DNA from: Phlegmacium glaucopus
Taxonomy: Eukaryota > Basidiomycota > Agaricomycetes > Agaricales > Cortinariaceae
Direction: 5' to 3'
Assembly: GCA_015039465.1 (NCBI GenBank)
Contig: MU130625.1
Coordinates: forward strand, 89,593-153,592
Length of the DNA: 64,000 nt
Part shown: in pieces, positions 44,971 to 53,699 of the stretch
Layout: each line of letters begins with the position of its first letter
How positions within the stretch are numbered: position 1 is the first letter of the stretch
Program-made: the position numbers and the translations under genes
Notes under the pieces: generated by a model
What the model saw: the letters and a program-made list of their open reading frames with translations, nothing else
Told to the model about the DNA's origin: nothing
Database searches by the model: none

Positions 44971-45515
44971 TAGTGATGGGCAGGGGTAACCCCGGGGTGG
45001 ACTTAGGCTGACCCTTACCCTTACCCTCCAAAACCCTTACCCTTGGGTGAGGGTAAGGGTTTTGGAGGGTAAGGGTAAGGGTTTCTGAGGGGTTGGAGGG
45101 TATGAAACCCCAGCAGGGTTTAGTGCAAGGGTTTGGTCCAAATATTTCCTCAAGCTTTATAATCCCAAGAAACTTTCAAAGTAGCTATTATTTAAAATAT
45201 GTTCAGGGTGTTAAAGATGTTTATCAATAGATTTTCAATGAAATAGAGAGGGTTTGACTAGTATTTTAGGCTACTGATTGTTGTGAAAGCAGTGAGGCCT
45301 CTTTGGATTTTATTTTTCTCCAATTTAAAGTCATTTTTATAGATACACAACAGTTAGATCATTCTGATATCAGAGAAATAAAAATTCCTAAAAAACCCCT
45401 GACCCTCCAGAAGGGTAAGGGTTTGTCAAGGGTCAAAAAATCTGTACCCTGACCCTGACCCTCCTTACCCTTACCCTTGTACCCCAGGGGTTTCCCAAAC
45501 CCCTGCCCATCACTA
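44971..45515. mobile_element. hAT-type MITE (545 bp) with telomere-like subterminal repeats
   Basis: Ends TAGTGATGGGCAGGGGT and CCCCTGCCCATCACTA (inverted repeats), perfect 8-bp TSD TCAAGCAT at 44963-44970 and 45516-45523. Both ends carry arrays of CCTTACCC/GGGTAAGG, close to telomeric hexamers; the interior is AT-rich and non-coding. Confidence 0.95.
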
Positions 45516-45605
45516 TCAAGCATCATGGTCATGCTATGGAATGATATATATTTACTATACAGTACTATATATTACTATACAGTGCTATACAGTGCTGTAT
45601 AGGGT

Positions 45606-45905
45606 TAGCGATGCCAAAGTTCGGTTCCGAACTGGTGCAAGAACCGAGAACCGAAAGAACCGAACCGTCAGTTCAGGTTCAGTTCAGTTCAGTCCAAGAA
45701 TCTTGGGCTGTCGGTCCAGTTCTCGGTTCTCAGATTTTTAAAATTTTGAGAACCAGGTTCAAACCGGTTCAAACCGAACTTTCTGGTAGTATTTTCCCCT
45801 AAATTTTCTGTTGAGAATTGATTTTATAATCTATAAAATACTGGTATTAGGCGCCGGACCCAACATTTTGGGAGTCGGAGTTTGAAAAACATCAACCCTT
45901 AGTGA
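45606..45905. mobile_element. MITE family W remnant with GGTTCAGTTC repeats
   Basis: Starts TTAGCGATGCCAAAGTTCGG (typical hAT-like TAGTGATG start) followed by GAACCGAACC and GGTTCAGTTCAG arrays, then an AT-rich part. A related stretch is at 59187-59440 and a terminal scrap at 48744-48775. No second end or TSD found. Confidence 0.6.
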
Positions 45906-46780
45906 TGTCAATGACCCCAGCAACAATGCCAATGACGCCAACAACTTCATCTCTGACAGTCCAAACCGACATCGACCATCAAAACAAGCACCGCTGATCC
46001 CATGCTATCCGTGCCTGCTAAAGCTGTAGCTGGCGCAGTTATTCAAGCAGCAGTCGCTGACATTAGTACTGTGAGCATTAATCTTCACCCATCACATCCT
46101 CAAGTTTAACCATTGTTATTGATCAGACTACCCATCTACTTCGGTTCCCACTTCGGCAATCCTGTAAGTGTTCCAGTTGCTGGAATTGGCACAAAATCTC
46201 TTGGTGAGTTGCTTACACAATGTGTTCTCAGCTTTCGCTGATGATCAGCAGACCCAGCAATCTATCTTCTGACTCCCTTTGCGAATGCCCAGACTGCGTT
46301 TGTCACATGTTGTACTTTCGTAAGTCATTTCCTCCTTGTCTCTCACTGCCAGAACATATTACTCAAACTCGAGGTAGTGTCCAGCACTCTCACAGCTTAC
46401 TCGTCGTGATTATCTCTTATGCTGGTCTACCGCTAAGAACCGCCTACTCAAGTTATTCACCTCACAACCCACTGTCTGGCCTTTCACGCCTCCCTCTGCT
46501 CAACACCCGTCTGGACCTCATTCTAATGAAGCGCTGAAAGCTGGACCTGCAATACTTCATCAAAAGAGATGGCAATCAAAGAGCTGAATCTGGTTAGAAC
46601 TTACCAATGACGCGCTTTGCACATATGTCTCAAGCAAAGATCTTCCAACTTCCAAATTGATAGCGAAAGCCTTCCATCTTCCCAGACCATCAAGATCGGA
46701 CCACTGTAACGTGTTCCTCTTTGGACCCATCTCACGGGCACGGACGACGACGTCAAGCACAACGATGTACCCATTTTTTA
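45906..46780. other. Non-coding, nothing recognised
   Basis: Short plus-strand frames (46220-46537) and a minus-strand frame (46560-46760) have no known domain and no splice support. The stretch may be degraded interior of W. Confidence 0.4.
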
Positions 46781-47600
46781 AAATTTTTTAATTTAGTCTA
46801 ATGTAAACTACTACAGACAAACGACGAACAAAGGATGTTGAATGACAATGATTCAACAAACAACAATGAACAAGTGACAACAATGAACACCAACAATGAA
46901 TGACGAACATGAACACATGAAAACAAATGAATGAACCAAAGACGACAAACGGATGAATGAAAGAACAACAACAATGAACAATGGACAATGACGAATGAAT
47001 GAACGGACAACGGTGATGAACAGACAGACAACAATGATGAATGAACAAATGAACATCAACAATGAATGAATGAATGAATGACGACGACAACTTATCTATG
47101 CTGCATTCACTTTCCACTTCCACCAGCAGCGGCTGCATGAATAAATTATCACCCAGGTATGTTTCTAAATTTAAATTCAATTCTAATGTAAACTACAAGA
47201 GATCAACAATGGCCAATAAATAATGTCGAATGAATCACAACGAACGACTGACAACAACGATGGAATGACGACGATGATTGCCAAACAATAACGACAAGCA
47301 AACAATAATGACAAACGAACGACTCGGATAACGACAAATGAACAATAACGACTAATACCGATGCCAATTTTCACCTTGATTGCCCTCAGCAGGACAGGAC
47401 CCGGACCTGTGTATGTGGGCTGGATCAAATAGCAGACCAAAATGAAGGAACAGCGGTGATGAATGGATGACAATGACTGACAATGACAACAAAGAAATGA
47501 AGATGAACAAATGAACAACGACGGGGAACAAATGATGAATAACAACAACCATGAATGAATGACAACAAATGAACAGCAACTGAAGGCAAGCAACTCCTCT
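46780..47600. repeat. AATGAACAACGATGAC minisatellite
   Basis: Two blocks (46850-47090 and 47200-47585) of 8-16-bp units built from AATGAAC and GACAAC. The same motif fills 59690-60240, downstream of the other W-like remnant, so it is probably W interior. Hydrophobic minus-strand frames here (such as 46788-47180) are artefacts. Confidence 0.8.
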
Positions 47601-48743
47601 GGAGCTGTTTCTTTATTCTTACTTCTAATATACAGCTAGTATGAATGAATCATGATGACCTTTGGTAACACTATATAGGGTAGGGTTAATATTACTATTA
47701 TTACAATATACTTTGGTCAATCTGAGGCTAGAAATCTATGTTCACGCGAGGATAAGGAAATTTAATATATATAAATCATATTCAACTATCTACACAGAGT
47801 CTGAGTCATATGTACTACTCTAACTATCAATAGTAGGTTCATCATCTGCTGTTGTGTGTCGAAAACAGGTGGAGGTGGTTGGAGTGTTGAAACAGCCTGA
47901 AACAAACCCCTCACATCCCATTTGGATGGGGAGGAGGAGCTGGGTAGTTGAGGTTGTTGAAACTGTAGCTAAAGGTAGAAAATTCTTAGTTTTAAAAAAA
48001 GCAGTAAGAAATTTGAAGAACTCACCTCAGCTGCCAGTGCTCAGCGCTCGTCGTTGTTTCGTACCTCCTGGGGCTAAGACATGGGTATACAATGTATTGT
48101 TTGTGTTGTTGACAGTCATGGTAATGTGCCGAAAATGGGTGGATATCAAATGTACCAAGGCAAACCTATTTTGGTGGGAGGAATTGAGAAGTGATGAGCA
48201 TCTGGCATTGTCGGTGGTAGAACCTAAGCAGTATTATTAATTAGTTAAAAAACAAAAAAAAAGGAATGAAACAAGCTCAACACACAACACCAGAGTGTAC
48301 ATGACAGTGGTTGAGAGCAAGATAGACGAACGTGGCAACAGGTGCGTGTCAGAGTCACAAAAAAAAACCCAAATATGTAAGATGAACTTTGCACACGGAC
48401 TTTGTTTAGGGTTGGTTTATTTAACTTAGTTGAAAAATCTAATGTGACATGGTGACAAAGCTATGCCAGTGTGATAGAGTGATGACAGGTGACGACACAC
48501 TGCTGGACAGTGCTAGTGTGCATCACATGGATGCTATGAGATGCTATGGAACTATAAGTATCATGATGTGACTATATGATACTATGGGAAATTATAACTT
48601 TGTGTGACATGACTATGACAAGCTATGGGAAAATCCTGAATTTGCTGATGCAGTTACAAGTCTTATGTTAGTAAGTCTTGTTCTTATTTCTTATAGGGAC
48701 CTTTTTTCTGACGGTTTCAAGGGTGTTCTTATGGTAATTTTTA
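47601..48743. other. Mostly non-coding; one uncertain ORF
   Basis: A 128-codon plus-strand frame at 47854-48240 (starts MCRKQVEVVGVLKQPETN) has no recognised domain. 48240-48743 is AT-rich with repeated CTATGAGATGCTATGG words. I cannot assign a function. Confidence 0.35.
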
Positions 48744-48793
48744 GTGATGCCAAAGTTCAGTTCCGAACTGGCGCTATAAATCGTTGTTTGTGT

Positions 48794-49438
48794 TGTTATT
48801 AAACACCAACCAGAGGGAACTGGACCAGACTTTAGGTCAGAATATCCCCCTGTGTTCATTTAGGGAAGGTATAACCAGAGACTAGTAAGCACACTTGGTT
48901 AAGAGAGAGTAGAGGAGGATGAGGATGAATAAGGAAGAGTCTTCAGCAAGACTATAGTGATTGACAGTAGGGGACAGAAACAGATAAAAGGCAGAAAAAG
49001 CGAACTTGAGGGAGGAATTCACTGGAATTCCACTGAGAGGATGACTGTGGGGAGTAAGAATGAATTGAACTGAACTCCCTATCCTGGTACAAAAGAGCAG
49101 TATTTATACCTAAGGATGAGGCTATGTAAAACAAAAATAAAAGAAAGAAGTACGCGCTGTCAGAAGAAGAATGAAGAAAAGACAGCTGCGAGAAGAAAAG
49201 AACAATGGAAAAGAAAAAGGAACAGTAAAAAAAAATCTGTACAAGTGTCAAAGTGCGAGAGAAAAGAAGAGAAGGCAGTGCGCATAGCCCAATAGTAAAA
49301 ATATATCAGCTTTATAGCCGTGTGGTCATGTCAGAATATGAAAGGTCCTGAGTCAACTCTTGAAAGGCGCAGCCTTGTTCCCGAGAAAATACTACTTGCC
49401 CATGATCCCATGACGTGCAGCCTTGATAACACTTGACA
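48794..49438 (-). mobile_element. Probable solo LTR, family LTR-D
   Basis: On the minus strand TGTCAAGTGTTATCAAGG..TTTAATAACAACA with a TATA box (GGTATAAATACTGC) near 49105. A truncated relative is at 61845-62044. No clear TSD, so limits are tentative. Confidence 0.5.
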
Positions 49439-49827
49439 CACTGCGAGAATAATCCTCTGCTGCTGATTCATCTGCAATTCCTGCTTAGTCGTGATCCTTC
49501 TGGACTTCCTAAATTGTCATAAAGAGGGTGGGAAGGCTTCAGGTACTGTGTGAATGATGGTTTTGGCAGTGAATGATAAGATAAGAGGTAGATGAGTGAG
49601 GATAGGGGACTGAGTGTGATCCAGGAGCAAGGTATGGCAAGATAGATGGCTGAGGCGAAGACTTGTGGGTCCATAGCCACAACAACGATGACAAAGCCTT
49701 TGACATAATGGGAGATGTAGCTGATGTGTCCATAAATGGGCCGTTCTTGAAATGATGGGCCATAGATGCGATCAAATGCGAGCTGATGACCAATGCGAAT
49801 AGTAGATTGATCGCTTTGTTGAATTGC

Positions 49828-50266
49828 TGTTACGGCGACTATAAGCTTGCACTCGCGTTCGGTGCTGGGCAAATAGACCAAGTAACTAGGGACTGTTGTA
49901 CAGATGCAATTGTATTCCCACAGGTAAGACTTAAGGACGTCGAGTTCTGAGCAAGCTAGTAGATTAAGACCGTAGGATACAAAGGTCTAAACTAAGGATT
50001 GTAGCTATGGGTATGGCTCTTATATAGTAGTAGTACGAGTCAGAGATAAGGGCAATGCCCATGGTCCGTGCTAGGTATGAGTCGGTATGAGTCAGAGATA
50101 CGGGGAGCGGGAGCGATGGATATATATAGTACAAGGAAGGTTCAGGGCAAAGGGTAGAGTGAGGAGCGATGGTGTAAGAAGGGGAACGATAAGAGAAAGG
50201 GGAATGTACAGTAGAGAAAAGGGGAAAAGGGATAGGGGGCTATGCGCGTACCAGACGTTCATAACA
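49828..50266 (-). repeat. Gypsy-2 3' LTR (439 bp)
   Basis: Matches 58504-58942. Plus-strand reading TGTTACGGCGACTATAAGC..ACGTTCATAACA. Confidence 0.95.
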
Positions 50267-50282
50267 TTAGCCCACTGTTAGC

Positions 50283-50771
50283 CTAAAGATCGTCCTCGAT
50301 TTTATTGTTCTTGAAGTATTCCGCTAATTCTTGTTTCTGTTGGTCTTCTTCTTGTTGGTCGAGTCGTAAGTTGATTTTGATCTTGTGTTCGGAAAGGGTA
50401 AGAATTTGTGCCATCTTGAGTGCTTGTGCAGCAACATTGATGTCTTTCCACGTCCGAGTGTTGGCTTGATGACTTCCATAATGGGGGTTGTAGATAACCC
50501 AGAGAAGAGAGGCGAATTGTTTGGCAGTGATTCCAGGGAGTTCAATAGCGTCAAATATATTGGTTCCTCGAATTCTGGACTGTGCTAGGGTTTGTCCATC
50601 GGCTAAGGTGGCGTCAACGAAGGCCAGTCGTTCTGCGAGCCATATAGATTCTCGATCGAAGAAGTATCAGTGGACTTTGAAGCGAATGTGTTCTGTTTGG
50701 AAGAAAAAGTGACCACCTGCAATATGGAGCATGGGGGGAAGGTTGCCCAGGTCGAAAGATGGGAGTTCCAT
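50283..50771 (-). pseudogene. Gypsy-2 ORF4: BTB/POZ-like protein (one stop)
   Basis: From ATG 50771 the frame runs 163 codons to TAG at 50283-50285. It reads GGHFFFQTEHIRFKVH, then a TGA at 50667-50669, then YFFDRESIWLAERL, IELPGITAKQFASLLWVIYNP, WKDINVAAQALKMAQI and a Q/E-rich end. The order (FKVHRxFF..S, then LPxxxxxxFxxLLWxxYNP, then WxxxLxxAxxW) is that of fungal BTB/POZ domains, about 110 residues. The TGA sits where Arg is expected (FKVH-R-YFF), one C-to-T change from CGA. BTB domains dimerise and often recruit ubiquitin ligases or chromatin proteins. Its place between integrase and 3' LTR, inside TSD-bounded termini, shows it is carried by the transposon. An overlapping frame (50614-51156) starting MALAPAAY may supply an N-terminal part by frameshift or splicing. 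Confidence 0.65.
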
Positions 50772-51007
50772 TGTTGGGTGTGATGTCTTCGACATAGTCG
50801 AGAAATTGGTCGATATCATTATCCATGGCAGTAGCGGTGTTGAAGTTCATATTAGCGGAAGTGATGTAAGCGGCAGGTGCGAGGGCCATAGTGTAGAAGA
50901 GGCGGTAAGGGAATGGAAGGGATAGGTCGTGGGTTCTTATAAGGAGAAATAGAGTCAGAGATAGGGGGGAGTCATAAATATGAGAGGGGATATTCTTAGC
51001 GTATGAC

Positions 51008-52141
51008 TCAATGTTCTCCGGTAAGGTTACCGTCTTCGTCTCCGTCGACATCGTAGAATCCGGTTCCGTAAATGTCGGGGTCTGAGTCTTCTTCTTTCTT
51101 GACTTTAGATTTGCATCGGCAGGTATTGCCATCTGTCTTTCCTCGACACCAAGCAATGTGGTTGTAAAAGAGGGGGAGTCGACAGTTAGGGCATTGTTCT
51201 GGTTCTTGTCGCCTTCGCTTGGGAAGGGGGGCTCGGTCTTCTTCGTGATTCTTAGGGCAAGTACTGGGCCAGTGTCCAGGGGCGACTCGTTTACAGACGG
51301 AGCATTTGTAGGCGCCCCATTCTTGTTTGCGATGTCCGATGGTTCCGCATTGAAAACATTTGGGTCGACTAGTAGGTGCCCGTGTTGTATATGGGATCGA
51401 TCGGATCAAAGGGATGTTGGCTTCGGATGGTTGTCTAGTAAGTGGTTGGGGGCGAATACGAGTTCCGGTTTCTTCGGAAGGGTCGTTGAGAGAAATATTG
51501 TTGGGAAATGTAGCAGGAGAGTTAGGGGGAGCTGGGATCCAGATATTGACAGTGGGGATCGTCAGAGTCAAAGTTTGTTCGATCCGTTTACTAAGTCCAT
51601 TGATTTCGAGACAAGGGATAAGTTGTCGAATATTGTGTTCTTGGGTTGCATTTGTTTGTCTTAATTCTTGTGCCATTTTGATCAGGCCTTCGGCCATCTT
51701 TTCTAGGGTATTCGCTTGAGGAAGTACCAGTCGATGGTGGCAGTAGGCAATGTCGAATGTTTTGAAATCGGAGTCATGGGTCCAGTCTCGGAGATGGTCT
51801 CGTACATAGGTTCGGTAGTGGGAGTATGTGGGGAACTGAGAGTCGAATATTTGGGTGATATCTTGGATTCTGAATTGTTGGTTGGTGGTAGTGGAGCTTG
51901 TAGAGGGAGATGGGGGAAGTGGGAATTGCGTAGCGAGGAATGTTGTGTGAGCATTGAGGGGTTCGTTCTCGAGAATGGTGGCAAGGGATGCGGTAGTGCT
52001 GAGGGTCGAGGTAGTTGAGGGGGTTGTGGACGAGGGAGTCATAGAAGGAGCAGTCAGAGGGGGGATATTTTCTTTGTTGTCATTACTGTAGTCGATGTCG
52101 TTTCTTGTAGGCTTGGAGGAGTTCTTGTGCATTGGTGACAT
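51008..52141 (-). CDS. Gypsy-2 ORF3: zinc-knuckle accessory protein (377 aa)
   Basis: Intact frame from ATG 52141 overlapping the end of pol by 59 bp in another phase. The N-terminal 70 residues are Ser/Thr/Pro-rich; a middle part (IFDSQFPTYSHYRTYVRDHLRDWTHDSD and LEKMAEGLIKMAQELRQ) looks helical; residues about 270-350 hold Cys clusters: CFQCGTIGH, where the fourth ligand of a CCHC knuckle is missing, then CSVCKRVAPGHWPSTC and CPNCRLP, followed by a KRRR basic segment and an acidic tail. It may be a second nucleic-acid-binding protein. Overlap with pol and absence of stops imply coding selection until recently. Not homologous to gag by eye. Confidence 0.7.
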   Translation of the reverse strand: MSPMHKNSSKPTRNDIDYSNDNKENIPPLTAPSMTPSSTTPSTTSTLSTTASLATILENEPLNAHTTFLATQFPLPPSPSTSSTTTNQQFRIQDITQIFDSQFPTYSHYRTYVRDHLRDWTHDSDFKTFDIAYCHHRLVLPQANTLEKMAEGLIKMAQELRQTNATQEHNIRQLIPCLEINGLSKRIEQTLTLTIPTVNIWIPAPPNSPATFPNNISLNDPSEETGTRIRPQPLTRQPSEANIPLIRSIPYTTRAPTSRPKCFQCGTIGHRKQEWGAYKCSVCKRVAPGHWPSTCPKNHEEDRAPLPKRRRQEPEQCPNCRLPLFYNHIAWCRGKTDGNTCRCKSKVKKEEDSDPDIYGTGFYDVDGDEDGNLTGEH

Positions 52142-52715
52142 TTCGTTCGGGTTCCCAGGTGTTTTCTGCAGTTGAGTATCCTTTCCATTTTATAAGAAAG
52201 GCGTATCCTCTTCCCTGTCGTCTGTGGGAGATTACTGACTCGACTTCATATTCTGGCTGTCCTTCGATAAGGTCAGGAGGTGGTTGTGGGAAGTTATCGC
52301 CATAAACTCCATTTGTCTTGTAGGGGGAAAGTAGCGTGATATGGATGACTGGGTGGATTCTCCAGGAGCGAGGTAATTCCAGGCGGTAGCTGAGGGGATT
52401 TAGAACTTTGATGATTTTAAAGGGGCCTTCTCGCTTAGGTGCCATTTTCTTGGTTTCGTATCGTAGTTTGAGGTATCGTGACTCGAGCCACACCTTATCT
52501 CCTACTTTGAATGGGGTGAAACCTCGGGTAATGCGTTCGGTCATGACTTGTCGTGCGAGTTCATGGGCTGCGTTGGCTTCTTTCCGAGCTTCTTGGAGAT
52601 TAAGGAGTCGTTCTTGGGTATCGGGAATGTTGGTTCTGGGAAATGCAGTGGGGATAGCGGTTGGGTTGTAACCCATTTGGAGGAACAAGGGAGATTCTTT
52701 TTGCGTAGCATGCAT
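52083..52715 (-). CDS. Gypsy-2 integrase C-terminus with chromodomain
   Basis: Continues integrase after element Z: TQKESPLFLQMGYNP, then FKVGDKVWLESRYLKLRYETKK (integrase C-terminal SH3-like GPF part, with REGPFKIIKVLNPLSYRLELP), then a chromodomain: YEVESVISHRRQGRGYAFLIKWKGYSTAENTWEPERN. The aromatic cage positions (Y, W, and W of TWEP) are present. Chromodomains in Tf1/sushi-type elements target insertion to chromatin. Rejoining the two integrase parts with one copy of the 2-bp AT at the Z junction keeps the frame. Confidence 0.92.
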   Translation of the reverse strand: MHATQKESPLFLQMGYNPTAIPTAFPRTNIPDTQERLLNLQEARKEANAAHELARQVMTERITRGFTPFKVGDKVWLESRYLKLRYETKKMAPKREGPFKIIKVLNPLSYRLELPRSWRIHPVIHITLLSPYKTNGVYGDNFPQPPPDLIEGQPEYEVESVISHRRQGRGYAFLIKWKGYSTAENTWEPERNVTNAQELLQAYKKRHRLQ

Positions 52716-53699
52716 CAGGAAAAATGACTTGTGCCCTAGGCTGTCCTGAAATGTCCTGGGGTGCCCCAGGCAGCTCAGGGCGCTCAGGTCAAGAGGTCGC
52801 CCTGGGGTGCAAGTTACCTATGTATGAAAAGTCTTAGGCTGTCCTGGGGCAACCTGAGGCAACCTGAGAGCGTCCTGAGGCAACCTGAGAGCGTCCTGAG
52901 GCAACCTGAGAGCGTCCTGAGGCAACCTGAGAGCAACCTGAGGCAACCTGAGGCAACCTGAGAGCATCCTGAGGCAACCTGAGAGCATCCTGAGGCAGCC
53001 TTAGTCCCTTTGGATCTGATGCTAGAAAACATATATAAACCAGATATTTGAGTGGTCTCACACAACAGAATAATAATAATAATAATAAAATTATATTCAA
53101 TTATTCTAAACATTCTATATATAGTACTAGTAATAAAATAATAATAAAATAGTGATACATAAATATACTAGTATAATACTGGGGAAGTAGGAAATAAGAA
53201 AACAAAATTGTGGGTGGTTTATATATCTTTTGGATGGCGCACAGACCATTGGTCACATGATCACAGATAAGCATGATTTCAAGCATATGGTGCTGGGTCA
53301 GGGTAGATTACATAAATTCCAAAAAAGGAAATTTTTTAAAGATGGTAGAGAATTGTTTTAGGACCCTGAATATGTTTAAATTATATTAATAGCAGCTCTC
53401 CTTATTGAGAAAACTGCAAAATACTTTTTTGGACGCGGCGGTTAAAGATTTTCTAGCAAAATTCATAAATTCTAAGGGACTCCCAGGGCCTCCTGATGTG
53501 ATTTGGTCCAGATGGTCAATGCACCAGGATACACTAAAGGTGTCCTGAGAAAATGGGTGACACTCAAAATTTTACCTGTGCTGCTCTAGGATGTCCTGAG
53601 GTGTCCTGGGGTGTCCTGGGGTGTCCTGGGATGTCCTGAGTAGTGATGTGATACTAACAAATTACCCAAGGCTACCTAGGGCCAAAATCATTTTTCCTG
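52716..53699. mobile_element. Element Z (984 bp) inserted in Gypsy-2 integrase
   Basis: Inverted ends CAGGAAAAATGACTTG and (complement of right end) CAGGAAAAATGATTTT, then CCCTAGG on both sides. Subterminal arrays of GCCCCAGG, TGTCCTGAGG and a CAACCTGAGAGCGTCCTGAGG minisatellite (52850-53000). No 8-bp TSD: flanks read GCATGCAT and ATGTGTGG, and only AT (or TG) is duplicated. Non-coding. Ends may extend to CATCAGG. Confidence 0.8.

Noticed and set aside
44990..45500. Interstitial telomere from chromosome fusion
   Set aside because: The repeats are bounded by inverted ends and an 8-bp TSD, so they belong to a MITE.
46788..47593. Hydrophobic, Ser/Val/His-rich minus-strand frames that look like membrane proteins
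   Set aside because: They come from the AATGAACAAC minisatellite; unit periodicity explains the apparent hydrophobic segments.
47854..48240. A real 128-aa gene
   Set aside because: No domain, no introns, no homologous frame elsewhere in the window; mentioned only as uncertain.
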